This document shows, in pieces, positions 29,266-38,078 of a DNA stretch of 49,724 bases. A program made the position numbers and the translations under genes. The stretch is from an uncultured Pelagibacteraceae bacterium. GTDB taxonomy: Bacteria > Pseudomonadota > Alphaproteobacteria > Pelagibacterales > Pelagibacteraceae. The notes beneath the pieces were generated by a model. That model ran no database searches. It was not told where the DNA came from and saw nothing but the letters and a program-made list of their open reading frames with translations. Numbering within the stretch: position 1 is the stretch's first letter; each line of letters opens with the position of its first letter. The stretch lies in NCBI GenBank assembly GCA_902523095.1, contig CABYYE010000006.1:1-49724 (forward strand). The letters run 5' to 3'.

Positions 29266-30120
29266 ATGGCTTTACCAAAATATACAGAACCACATTATAG
29301 GATATGGCATTATATTTATCTTTTTATTTGCGGTTGTGTTTTTTTCTTTTTAATTGCTCCTTTATTTGTAATTTTTCCACTGTCGTTTAATGCAGAAGAA
29401 TTTTTAGTCATAACTGACGGCATGAAGAGACTAGATCCAGATGCTTTCTCCTTAAGATGGTACAAGGATATGGTTTATGGAACTAAAAATCCTTGGGGAT
29501 TAGCGGCAAAGAATAGTTTTTTTATAGCAATATTTGCAACAATTGGTGCTGTTATTTTAGGAACAGTTGCTGCATTAGGTTTGAGTAGCAGATACATGCC
29601 TTATAAAGGAATAATAATGGCAACCTTAATTTCTCCAATGATTGTTCCATTAATCATTTCTGGGGTTGCAATTTTCTTTTTTATGGCCAAAGCAGGTTTA
29701 GCAGCAACACACACAGGGATAATTATAGCTCATATAATTTTAGGAACACCTTTTGTTGTAATTACTGTCACCGCAACTTTATCTGGTTTTGATCATAGTG
29801 TTACAAGAGCTGCCGCGAGTTTAGGAAGCAACCCTGTAAATACTTTTATGAAAATAACATTACCTTTAATTTTACCAGGTGTTATATCAGGAGCCCTATT
29901 TGCTTTCGTTACTTCTTTTGATGAAGTTGTAATTGTATTATTTTTAGCTGGTTTAGATAATACAACTATTCCAGTTCAAATGTGGACTGGATTAAGAGAA
30001 CAATTAAGTCCAACTATATTATCTGTTGCTACTTGTTTGATATTACTCTCAACATTAGTCCTAGTTGCTGCTGAACTTTTAAGAAGAAGGTCTGAAAGAA
30101 TAAGAGGAATAAATAGATAA
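29266..30120 (+). CDS. potC: PotC-type ABC transporter permease
   Basis: A 284-residue permease with about six membrane helices and the EAA-type loop TRAAASLGSNPVNTFMKITL then PLILPG near residue 190. SFDEVVIVLFLAG matches PotC/PotI. It starts 2 bases after the potB stop and forms the second half of the membrane channel. The gene ends directly at the stop of the convergent cyclophilin gene, with no space for a terminator. Confidence 0.92.
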   Translation: MALPKYTEPHYRIWHYIYLFICGCVFFFLIAPLFVIFPLSFNAEEFLVITDGMKRLDPDAFSLRWYKDMVYGTKNPWGLAAKNSFFIAIFATIGAVILGTVAALGLSSRYMPYKGIIMATLISPMIVPLIISGVAIFFFMAKAGLAATHTGIIIAHIILGTPFVVITVTATLSGFDHSVTRAAASLGSNPVNTFMKITLPLILPGVISGALFAFVTSFDEVVIVLFLAGLDNTTIPVQMWTGLREQLSPTILSVATCLILLSTLVLVAAELLRRRSERIRGINR

Positions 30121-30768
30121 TTAATTTATAAGTAATTTAAAGTTATTAATAAAGTCTGGCCTTAACACATAGTCAGATTTATCATTGTTTTTTATTTTCC
30201 TCAAAACTTCAATACCATAAAGAACTTTTCCAACTGGAGTATATTTGCCGTTAAAATCTGGAGAGTCTCTAAGTAAAATAAAAAACTGACTGTCCTCAGT
30301 ATCTTTTTTATTTAATTTTACCATTGCTACTGTACCTTCCTCGAATTTAAATTTTTTATTAAACTCTGATTTAATCGGGCCAAATCCAGATTTTCCTGAT
30401 CCAATGTAGGTATAGTTTATATTATCTTTCCTCCCAAATTCTAAATCTCCCGCTTGAACTAAGACGTCTTTTATTACTCTGTGAAAAGCAGTATCATCAT
30501 ATTTTCCAGCTTGAATTAACATTTTAAATCTTTTTACCGCAACTGGAGAGATATCTGGGTAAAGTTCTATAATTACATTTCCGCAACTAACGTTTAAAAC
30601 TGAAATGTTCTCAGGTTTTTTAAAATTAATTTTCTTCGGGTCATAATCTTTTACAAATAAACATTTATTAGGCAGAATTACAAAAATATATAGAATTAAT
30701 GTAATTAATATTAGAATTAAGCCTACAAGAAATTTTTCAGATTTACTTTGTTTAATTAATTCAGACAT
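30121..30768 (-). CDS. Membrane-anchored cyclophilin-type peptidyl-prolyl isomerase
   Basis: A 215-residue protein with one N-terminal membrane helix (about 14-33) and a cyclophilin domain in the rest, probably facing the periplasm. Motifs are ELYPDISPVAVKRF, FHRVIKDVLVQAGD with the catalytic Arg, EEGTVAMVK, SQFFILL and GKVLYGIEVL. It would catalyse cis-trans proline isomerisation in exported proteins. It lies 17 bases after argE in the same minus-strand run. The stop touches that of potC. Confidence 0.88.
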   Translation of the reverse strand: MSELIKQSKSEKFLVGLILILITLILYIFVILPNKCLFVKDYDPKKINFKKPENISVLNVSCGNVIIELYPDISPVAVKRFKMLIQAGKYDDTAFHRVIKDVLVQAGDLEFGRKDNINYTYIGSGKSGFGPIKSEFNKKFKFEEGTVAMVKLNKKDTEDSQFFILLRDSPDFNGKYTPVGKVLYGIEVLRKIKNNDKSDYVLRPDFINNFKLLIN

Positions 30769-30785
30769 AAAGATAAAATTAAGTA

Positions 30786-31979
30786 TTATATACTTTCAAT
30801 TCTTTTTTGGAGATTGATCAACATTTTTAAACATTGCTTAAGCTGATCATAGGAAATATATTCATCTACTGTATGTGCTTGATCAATAGATCCTGGTCCG
30901 CAAATTACAGTGCTAATCCCGGAATTTTGAAATAAACCTGCTTCAGTTCCAAATGACATAGTATTTTTTGAATTGTCCCCAATTAAATTACCTAAAAGAT
31001 TTACAGCATCCGAGTCAACTTCTTCGTTAAAGCCTACAACTTCTCCAATAATTTCTTTTTGAATATTTCCATTAGGGTTATTATTTCTAATCTTTGGTAG
31101 CAGGATGTTATTTGAAAACTCATCAATACTCTTCGTCACAAAATCTCCATCACTTTTGTTGATTGGTCTTACTTCCCATTCTAATGAACATTTATCAGCA
31201 ATTACGTTTGCTCCTATTCCGCCAGTAATTTTTCCGATTTGAAGAGTTGAGTAAGGAGGTGAGAATAAATTATTTTCTCTTTTTTTGTTTTTAAGTTCAT
31301 TCTTTAATTGCATAAGTTTATTACTATATTCTATTGCGTATTCAATTGCGCTATTTCCATTTTCTGGATTTGAAGCATGCCCAGATAAACCTATAAAATG
31401 AGTTTTATATTCATTGTAACCTTTATGGGCTGTAATAATTTTCATATTTGTTGGCTCACCAATTATACAAGTTGAAAAATTCAAATTTCTCTTTTTTAAA
31501 TCAGCTAAAACTAAAGGTGCTCCTAAACATCCTGTTTCTTCATCAAAAGTAAAAGAGAAGTGAATTGAGCTTTTTAATTTTTTAGAAGCAAATAGTGGAG
31601 CTGCTGCTAAGACACAAGCAATAAAACCTTTCATATCACAAGTTCCACGTCCATAAATTTTATCATCCTCATCTCTTGCTATATATGGATCTGAAGTCCA
31701 TTCGCTAGCGACTGCGGGAACAACATCAGTATGGCCGGATAATACAATTCCTTCATTTTTTGGACCTATTCCTTCTAGTGTAGCAAATAGATTTGCTTGA
31801 GTTTTTGTATTGTTAAAAGTTTTAAAGGAAACAGCTCCAGAATTTTTTAAAAGATTTTCGCAATAATTTATTAATTCTAGATTAGGTTTTCCAGAAACTG
31901 TTGGAAATTTTATTAAATCTTTTAAAATCTTTAAAGTATTCAGGAATATTTCACCATCTATGGCTTTTTGTGTATTCAT
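30786..31979 (-). CDS. argE: Acetylornithine deacetylase (M20 family)
   Basis: A 397-residue M20 metallohydrolase of ArgE length. It has the metal ligands in LSGHTDVVP and IYGRGTCDMKGF, the catalytic Glu pair in FDEETGCLGAP, GEPTNMKIITAHKG, and a dimerisation lid with GLSGHASNPENGNSAIEYA. It removes the acetyl group from N-acetylornithine in arginine synthesis. Deacylation of a related N-acetyl diamine is possible. The gene starts 6 bases after a small membrane-protein gene. Confidence 0.88.
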   Translation of the reverse strand: MNTQKAIDGEIFLNTLKILKDLIKFPTVSGKPNLELINYCENLLKNSGAVSFKTFNNTKTQANLFATLEGIGPKNEGIVLSGHTDVVPAVASEWTSDPYIARDEDDKIYGRGTCDMKGFIACVLAAAPLFASKKLKSSIHFSFTFDEETGCLGAPLVLADLKKRNLNFSTCIIGEPTNMKIITAHKGYNEYKTHFIGLSGHASNPENGNSAIEYAIEYSNKLMQLKNELKNKKRENNLFSPPYSTLQIGKITGGIGANVIADKCSLEWEVRPINKSDGDFVTKSIDEFSNNILLPKIRNNNPNGNIQKEIIGEVVGFNEEVDSDAVNLLGNLIGDNSKNTMSFGTEAGLFQNSGISTVICGPGSIDQAHTVDEYISYDQLKQCLKMLINLQKRIESI

Positions 31980-31985
31980 CTAATT

Positions 31986-32165
31986 TTAATTTAAGAAATC
32001 GGTTGAAACAAGACCATAAACTATAGCTCCAAATATGAATAACCATAAAATAAATTGAACTCCAATTTTTCTCTTTGAACCTTTGTCTATATTGCCCCAA
32101 GGCATAAAGGTGTAAGTTGTAAACATCGCTAAAATAAGTAACAATAAAAAGTTTGTTATAGTCAT
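31986..32165 (-). CDS. Small two-helix membrane protein, 59 residues
   Basis: The minus strand from 32165 encodes 59 residues starting MTITNFLLLLILAMFTTYTF and ending VSTDFLN. Two hydrophobic helices (about 5-20 and 36-52) flank a short loop with MPWGNIDKGSKRK. The start codon shares one base with the prpC stop (TAATG) and the stop lies 6 bases before argE, so it is tightly embedded in the operon. This spacing and the clean membrane topology argue for a real gene. No family was recognised. Confidence 0.75.
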   Translation of the reverse strand: MTITNFLLLLILAMFTTYTFMPWGNIDKGSKRKIGVQFILWLFIFGAIVYGLVSTDFLN

Positions 32166-33289
32166 TATCTTTGATTTAATAGCATAACTTCTCTCACTTC
32201 TTTGCCTTTATACTTTGAAAGGGGTCTAATTAGTTTATTAGAGTTGTGCTGTTCCATTATATGAGCTGACCAACCTGTAATTCTAGACATCACAAAAATT
32301 GGTGTATAAAAATCAATATCAATACCCATCATGTAGTAGGTTGGTCCACAAGGGAAGTCTACATTAGGGTGAATATTTTTTTTTGCCAGCATTTCTTTTT
32401 CTAAAATTTCATACATTTTCGTATATTTTTCTTTTTTTAAAAGTTTTGCAACTTTGAACATATAATGTTTCATAGTAGGAACTCTAGAGTCACCTGATCT
32501 ATAAACTCTATGTCCAAATCCCATAATAACTTTTTTCTTCTTCAAAGCATTTTCTATCCAAGCTTTTGCTTTTTCTGGTTTTCCTATTTCTTTCATCATA
32601 TGCATCACTGCTTCATTTGCTCCACCATGCAAAGGACCTTTTAAAGAAGCAATTGCACCGGTAATTGCACCATGTAAATCCGATAAACTGCTAGTAATAG
32701 TTCTTGCCGTAAATGTTGACACATTAAAACTATGTTCAGCGTACAAGATTAAAGATATATCAAATGCTCTTACTATTTCTTTATCTGGAATCTTATTGAA
32801 CATCATTTTGAAAAAGTTTTCTGAAAAAGATAATTTTTTACTAGGAGATATTATTTTTTTTCCTTTTCTTGCCCTAAAGTATGCCGCAACCGCTGTAGGA
32901 GTTTGGGAAAATATTTTTAAAGCTTTTCTCATATTAGATTTAGGAGAATTATCTTTCGTATCTTTATCTTCTAAACCCATTAAACTAACACAAGTTCTAA
33001 CCACATCCATAGGATGAGCATTTTTTGGCATTTGTTGAATGTTTTTAATTATAGTTTTTGAAAGTTTTCTATTAGATCTTTCATCTTTAACAAATTTTTT
33101 TAATTGTTTTTTACTTGGCAGTTCACCATGAAGAACTAGATAAGCAACTTCTTCAAAATCACATTTATCACAAAGATCTTGAACTTTATAACCTCTATAA
33201 GTCAGCGCACTTAATTCAGGTACAACGTGAGAAATCGTAGTTTCATCTACAACTATTCCTAAAAGGCCTTTTTTAATTTCTTCACTCAT
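32165..33289 (-). CDS. prpC: 2-methylcitrate synthase / citrate synthase
   Basis: A 374-residue short-type citrate synthase. The catalytic residues lie in GPLHGGANEAV (His), IMGFGHRVYR (His/Arg) and NVDFPCGPTYYMMG (Asp). The opening KKGLLGIVVDETTISHV matches PrpC. It condenses propionyl-CoA and oxaloacetate to 2-methylcitrate, often with side activity on acetyl-CoA. Coupling to prpB by a one-base stop/start overlap supports the methylcitrate role over a TCA role. Confidence 0.88.
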   Translation of the reverse strand: MSEEIKKGLLGIVVDETTISHVVPELSALTYRGYKVQDLCDKCDFEEVAYLVLHGELPSKKQLKKFVKDERSNRKLSKTIIKNIQQMPKNAHPMDVVRTCVSLMGLEDKDTKDNSPKSNMRKALKIFSQTPTAVAAYFRARKGKKIISPSKKLSFSENFFKMMFNKIPDKEIVRAFDISLILYAEHSFNVSTFTARTITSSLSDLHGAITGAIASLKGPLHGGANEAVMHMMKEIGKPEKAKAWIENALKKKKVIMGFGHRVYRSGDSRVPTMKHYMFKVAKLLKKEKYTKMYEILEKEMLAKKNIHPNVDFPCGPTYYMMGIDIDFYTPIFVMSRITGWSAHIMEQHNSNKLIRPLSKYKGKEVREVMLLNQR

Positions 33290-34185
33290 TACTCATGTCC
33301 TTCTGTAGAAAAATCCGTAATTTTTTTATCTGGAGTATTGTATTTCTCATATTCTACTAATTCGTACAACCTTTTTCTAGTCTGCATTTTGTCTATAATA
33401 TTATTTTGATGACCATCATTAAATATAGATTTTAAACCGATTTCTACATTTTGCATTGCAAGTCTTTGTGTTGAAACTGGATATATAACTAAGTTGTATC
33501 CAAGATTTTCTAACTGTGTTTTATTTAATAATTTAGATTTACCAAACTCTGTCATGTTAGCTAATAAATAACCTTTTGAAACTTTTCTTACTTTTTCAAA
33601 TTCACTTTCATCTTTCATCGCTTCTGGAAAAATCATATCTGCACCTGCATTCTCATAAGCTTTTATTCTCTCTAAAGTTGCTTCCAAACCCTCTACAGAA
33701 TTAGCATCTGTTCTAGCGATAATTAAAAAATTTTTATCTTTTCTAGAATCTACGCATTCTTTAATCTTTTTGACCATTTCATTTGTAGAAACGAGCTCTT
33801 TATTATCTAAATGACCACATCTTTTTTCTGCAACTTGATCTTCCAAGTGGCAACCTGCTAAACCTTTCTTCTCAAATTCTTCAATAGTTTTTTTACAGTT
33901 TCCAAAACCTGTATCGATATCAACGATTGTAGGTAGATCAGTAACTCTTGATATTTGGCCACTTCTATAGCTAACTTGTTCTAAAGTTGTAAGGCCAATA
34001 TCAGGTAAACCTAAATCATTAGACATTACACCTCCAGAAACATAAACTCCGTCAAAACCAATTTCAGCTATTAGTTTTGCACACAAGGGATTGTAGGCAC
34101 CAGGAAATCTCAATAATTTTTTTAATTCAAGACTTTTTACAAAGTCGGATCTTTTTTCAGAAACTGTTTTTTTTGTAAAGTGCAT
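33289..34185 (-). CDS. prpB: Methylisocitrate lyase
   Basis: A 298-residue member of the isocitrate lyase / PEP mutase superfamily. It has LLRFPGAYNPLCAKLIAEIG, YVSGGVMSNDLGLPDIG, VDIDTGFGN with metal-binding Asp, LEDQVAEKRCGH with the catalytic Cys, and IARTDANSVEG. It splits 2-methylisocitrate into pyruvate and succinate. It starts the operon prpB-prpC-small protein-argE-cyclophilin. The dehydratase step (PrpD or AcnD) is not encoded in the window. Confidence 0.93.
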   Translation of the reverse strand: MHFTKKTVSEKRSDFVKSLELKKLLRFPGAYNPLCAKLIAEIGFDGVYVSGGVMSNDLGLPDIGLTTLEQVSYRSGQISRVTDLPTIVDIDTGFGNCKKTIEEFEKKGLAGCHLEDQVAEKRCGHLDNKELVSTNEMVKKIKECVDSRKDKNFLIIARTDANSVEGLEATLERIKAYENAGADMIFPEAMKDESEFEKVRKVSKGYLLANMTEFGKSKLLNKTQLENLGYNLVIYPVSTQRLAMQNVEIGLKSIFNDGHQNNIIDKMQTRKRLYELVEYEKYNTPDKKITDFSTEGHE

Positions 34186-34226
34186 TTGACCAGATGTATA
34201 TTAGAGCAAAGAATAAAAATCAAAGA

Positions 34227-34826
34227 TTATTTAAGCAAAATAAATATACCTGTTAAAACTAACAGTATTGCAAGAATATACTCAATTATTTTTTTAGTTT
34301 TGTTATTATTTATAAAAAGTCTTAGGCTATTTCCAAAAATTGCCCAAATACAGATTGAAGGAAAACAAATTAAAGCAGCAGTAAGAGTCAAAAAAATAGT
34401 AGCTATATAAAAGTTTTCTTCGGATGGAAAAAAAGCTGACACGACTGTTATTGCTATTGTCCATGCTTTAGGATTTATGAATTGAAATAAAGCAGCTTCA
34501 TATAATCTTAATGGCCTTCCACTTTTTTTTTTAGCTAGGTTTAAAGAACCTAATATTGTCCAACTCAAATACAATAAATAAAAAAAGCATATAATTTTTA
34601 AATAAAATTGCAATTCTGGATATAGAATAAATAAATTTCCTAGACCTAAACAAACTAAAGATATTTGTATTATATGGCCTGTTGGTATTCCTATCAAATG
34701 AGGAAGTGTTCTTACAAAACCATACTTCATGCCTGAAGCAGTCAACATTGCATTGTTAGGACCGGGTGTAACAAACATTATAAAATAATATGTAGATAAA
34801 GCAGACAATAAAGTAAATGAAATCAT
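34227..34826 (-). CDS. LysE/RhtB family amino-acid exporter
   Basis: A 199-residue protein with about six membrane helices. The LysE signature TPGPNNAMLTASGMKYG lies at residue 20 and FQFINPKAW near residue 114. Family members export amino acids or similar small compounds. The start overlaps the gph stop by 4 bases (ATGA), so the two genes are cotranslated. The substrate cannot be predicted. Confidence 0.85.
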   Translation of the reverse strand: MISFTLLSALSTYYFIMFVTPGPNNAMLTASGMKYGFVRTLPHLIGIPTGHIIQISLVCLGLGNLFILYPELQFYLKIICFFYLLYLSWTILGSLNLAKKKSGRPLRLYEAALFQFINPKAWTIAITVVSAFFPSEENFYIATIFLTLTAALICFPSICIWAIFGNSLRLFINNNKTKKIIEYILAILLVLTGIFILLK

Positions 34827-35485
34827 AGATAATTACTGATTATTTTATCAAAATTTACAAAATCTTTGATTAAGTAATCATGTTTTATTTCTTTAGGGGT
34901 TTTGCCAGTGTAACCTTCCTCTATCAAAATAAAAGGAAGCTTAGCATTAATTGCAGCCATTTCATCAACTTCACTATCTCCTACCATAACTGTTTTTTTT
35001 AAATCACCCTCTAATATTTCAACAACATTTGTTAAGTGTCTAGCGTCTGGTTTATTAAAATCAAAAGTGTCTGATCCTGCTACAAAATCAAAATATTTCA
35101 TTAAGTCAAGTTTAACTAATAGATCATTTGCTAACCTTTCTTGTTTATTAGTACAAATAGCCATAACTATTTTTTTCGACTTTGCCCATTTTAGAAAATC
35201 AACGAGGCCTTTCATCGGCTTACTACTTTTGTCAATATTTTTTGAGTAATAATCAATAAATTCCTTAGTCATATTTTTTTTCAAATTTTTGTCATTTATT
35301 TTTTCTTTAAAAGATCTTTGCATCATTACCCAAGCCCCTTTTCCAGCTAGTGTCTTAATATCTTCCATCTTTTTTTCTTCATATCCAAATTTTCTCATTA
35401 CATGATTATGTGCAGCCATTAAATCTGGAGCGGTGTTAATAATAGTTCCGTCTAAATCGAATAAAATTGTTAAATTTTGAGTCAT
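34823..35485 (-). CDS. gph: HAD hydrolase, phosphoglycolate-phosphatase-like
   Basis: A 220-residue HAD protein with motif I FDLDGTIINTAPDL (Asp9 nucleophile, Asp11), motif II in MAICTNKQ, and motif IV MVGDSEVDEMAAINA. The helical cap after motif I and the length fit Gph, which clears 2-phosphoglycolate from DNA repair or oxygenase reactions. HAD specificity is hard to fix from sequence. It diverges from the GlmU-domain gene. Confidence 0.75.
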   Translation of the reverse strand: MTQNLTILFDLDGTIINTAPDLMAAHNHVMRKFGYEEKKMEDIKTLAGKGAWVMMQRSFKEKINDKNLKKNMTKEFIDYYSKNIDKSSKPMKGLVDFLKWAKSKKIVMAICTNKQERLANDLLVKLDLMKYFDFVAGSDTFDFNKPDARHLTNVVEILEGDLKKTVMVGDSEVDEMAAINAKLPFILIEEGYTGKTPKEIKHDYLIKDFVNFDKIISNYL

Positions 35486-35555
35486 TTTTTAAAGTATTAA
35501 AAAGAAATATTTTGTGACTTATTTCAGTTACATTAATAATGTAAAGAAAAATTCT

Positions 35556-36203
35556 ATGAATACAAATAATAAATTAAATAAGGCTAACTCTTACAGACTT
35601 TCACAAGAGCTTTTAAGAAATAGAGCTCTAACTCAGGGGGTTAATTTGATTGCCCCTGAAACTGTTTTTTTATCAAATGACACCCAATTTGGAAAAAATA
35701 TAACTATAGAACCTTACGTAGTAATTGGTCCAAAAGTAAAAATAGGAAATAACTCTCTTATTAAATCATTTACACATATAGAAGGAACAAGAGTAGATAG
35801 AAATGTTACGATAGGACCATACGCAAGATTAAGAAATGGAACTATTCTAAAATCAAATACTAAAATTGGAAACTTTGTTGAAACAAAAAAAACTAGCATC
35901 AACTCAAAATCAAAAGTAAATCACCTTTCTTATATTGGCGATACTAAAATTGGTAAAAATTCAAATATTGGAGCAGGCACCATTACCTGTAACTACGATG
36001 GTGTTAAAAAAAATAAGACTATAATAGCTGACAATGTATTTGTAGGATCAAACACTTCCTTAGTGGCTCCAGTTAAATTAGAAAAAAATTCTTTAATAGG
36101 AGCTGGTTCAGTAATAACTAGAAATGTAAAAAAAAACTCACTTGCTTTAACTAGAACATCTCAAACTGAAGTTAGAAATTACACAAAGAAAAAGAAAAAA
36201 TAA
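35556..36203 (+). CDS. Stand-alone GlmU acetyltransferase (left-handed beta-helix) domain
   Basis: A 215-residue protein that equals only the C-terminal half of GlmU. It runs from the linker ([17 protein letters not shown]) through the hexapeptide repeats to [13 protein letters not shown]. It keeps the catalytic His H123 in [10 protein letters not shown] and [13 protein letters not shown]. The uridylyltransferase half that normally precedes it is absent; gph occupies the upstream DNA on the other strand. It should acetylate glucosamine-1-phosphate. The chosen ATG is preceded by TTGTGA-17-AATAAT (35512-35540), a promoter that would exclude the upstream GTG at 35514. The stop overlaps the glmS start (TAATG). 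Confidence 0.82.
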   Translation: MNTNNKLNKANSYRLSQELLRNRALTQGVNLIAPETVFLSNDTQFGKNITIEPYVVIGPKVKIGNNSLIKSFTHIEGTRVDRNVTIGPYARLRNGTILKSNTKIGNFVETKKTSINSKSKVNHLSYIGDTKIGKNSNIGAGTITCNYDGVKKNKTIIADNVFVGSNTSLVAPVKLEKNSLIGAGSVITRNVKKNSLALTRTSQTEVRNYTKKKKK

Positions 36204-38020
36204 TGTGCGGAATTATAGGAATAGCTAGCAATAAACCAGTTTCTATAAATATTATTAATTCTTTAAAGAAACTTGAGTACAGAGGTTATGACTCAGCTGG
36301 ATTAGCTACATTAATTAATAACAAAATAGATGAAAAAAAATGCTCTGGAAGAGTAGAAGAGTTAGAAAAGATTTTATTTAAAAATCCTTCAGATGGAAAT
36401 CTCGGAATAGGTCACGTAAGATGGGCAACTCATGGAGTGCCAAACGTATTAAACGCCCATCCACATTCATCAGAAATAGTTTCAGTAGTTCATAATGGAA
36501 TTATAGAAAATTCAGATGAGTTGAAACAAAAATTAGAAATTAAAGGTGCTAAATTTAAGTCTCAAACAGATACAGAGGTTATTACTTTATTAATAACAGA
36601 AGCATTAAAGACAGATAATCCCTTAGAGTCAGTTTTTAAAACTTTAAAACAATTAAGAGGAAGTTTTGCTCTTGGTATAATTTTCAAAAATAATAAAGAT
36701 ATTATTATTGGTGCACGAAGAGGAAGCCCTCTAGCTGTAGGTTATTCGCAGGACGAAAATTATCTTGGCTCAGACTCTTATGCTCTTAAATCAATGACAA
36801 ATAAGATCTCATACTTAGATGATGGTGACTTGTGTGTTCTTACTAAAGATAGTGTAGAATTTTATGATGAAGACAAAAAAAAGATTAATAAAAAAATCTA
36901 TAATTTATCTGATGATAAAAATACTAGTGATAAAGGTGATTACAAAAACTTTATGTCAAAAGAAATCTTTGAGCAGCCTACAACAGCAAAAAATTGTATA
37001 AATGAATATATAGACACATTAAAAAAAGATATAAATATATATAATTTCCCCATTCAACCAAAAGAAATAAACAAGATTGTATTAATTGGTTGTGGAACTG
37101 CGTATCACTCCTGTTTAGTTGCAAAATATTGGTTTGAAGAATTAACAACAATAGATGTAGAAATAGATATTGCTTCAGAGTTTAGATACAGAAAATTAAG
37201 ATTTAATTATCGTAATTTATATATTTTTGTCTCACAATCTGGAGAAACAGCTGATACTGCGGCAGCTTTAGATCTATGTAAAAAAAACAAAGTTAAAACT
37301 TGTTCCATAGTAAATGCAGTTGAAAGCACTATTGCTAGAAACTCAGACTGGGTATTACCTATTCATGCTGGGCCAGAAATAGGTGTCGCTTCAACAAAAG
37401 CTTTTTTGGGGCAAATGATAGTACTTTATATTTTATGTCTTAAGTTAGCCAAAAGTAGAGATGATATAAATAATGCAAGTTACCACGAGCTATTAGATCG
37501 ATTTAAATCTCTTCCTGAGTCAATAAAGAAAACTTTAAAGATTGAAAGCTCAATACAATCTATGGCTAAAGAATTTATTGATGCAAAAGGCTCCATGTTT
37601 CTTGGAAGAGGATACTCGTATCCAATAGCACTTGAAGGTGCTTTAAAATTAAAAGAGTTATCCTATTTGCATGCTGAAGGTTATCCAGCTGGAGAAATGA
37701 AACACGGTCCTTTAGCTTTAATAGAAGAAGGTTTACCCGTAATTGTTATTGCACCTAAAGATAAATATTTTGAAAAAACTCTTTCAAATATGCAGGAGGT
37801 AATTGCTAGAGGAGGAAAAATTTTATTTATAACTGATCATAAAAAAGAACTTATTAATGAAAACATAAGATTTGGTGTTAGAGTACCTTTCGTAGACACT
37901 TTGCTTTCACCTATATTATTCACGATACCAATCCAATTGTTAGCTTATCATGTAGCGTTATTAAAGAATTGTGACATTGATAAACCAAGAAACTTAGCAA
38001 AATCAGTAACAGTAGAGTAA
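36203..38020 (+). CDS. glmS: Glutamine--fructose-6-phosphate aminotransferase
   Basis: A 605-residue enzyme with the N-terminal glutaminase (MCGIIGIAS, Cys2 nucleophile; LEYRGYDSAGLA; HVRWATHG). Two SIS isomerase domains follow, with IGCGTAYHS, FVSQSGETADT, and the late HAEGYPAGEMKHGPLALI. The C-terminus DKPRNLAKSVTVE is typical. It makes glucosamine-6-phosphate, the entry to UDP-GlcNAc for peptidoglycan and lipid A. Coupling to the acetyltransferase domain keeps two steps of the pathway together. Confidence 0.96.
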   Translation: MCGIIGIASNKPVSINIINSLKKLEYRGYDSAGLATLINNKIDEKKCSGRVEELEKILFKNPSDGNLGIGHVRWATHGVPNVLNAHPHSSEIVSVVHNGIIENSDELKQKLEIKGAKFKSQTDTEVITLLITEALKTDNPLESVFKTLKQLRGSFALGIIFKNNKDIIIGARRGSPLAVGYSQDENYLGSDSYALKSMTNKISYLDDGDLCVLTKDSVEFYDEDKKKINKKIYNLSDDKNTSDKGDYKNFMSKEIFEQPTTAKNCINEYIDTLKKDINIYNFPIQPKEINKIVLIGCGTAYHSCLVAKYWFEELTTIDVEIDIASEFRYRKLRFNYRNLYIFVSQSGETADTAAALDLCKKNKVKTCSIVNAVESTIARNSDWVLPIHAGPEIGVASTKAFLGQMIVLYILCLKLAKSRDDINNASYHELLDRFKSLPESIKKTLKIESSIQSMAKEFIDAKGSMFLGRGYSYPIALEGALKLKELSYLHAEGYPAGEMKHGPLALIEEGLPVIVIAPKDKYFEKTLSNMQEVIARGGKILFITDHKKELINENIRFGVRVPFVDTLLSPILFTIPIQLLAYHVALLKNCDIDKPRNLAKSVTVE

Positions 38021-38078
38021 ATTTATTTTAGGTCTTTAAAAAGTCTATTTTATAATCTATATATATTTCAGTTAACAT

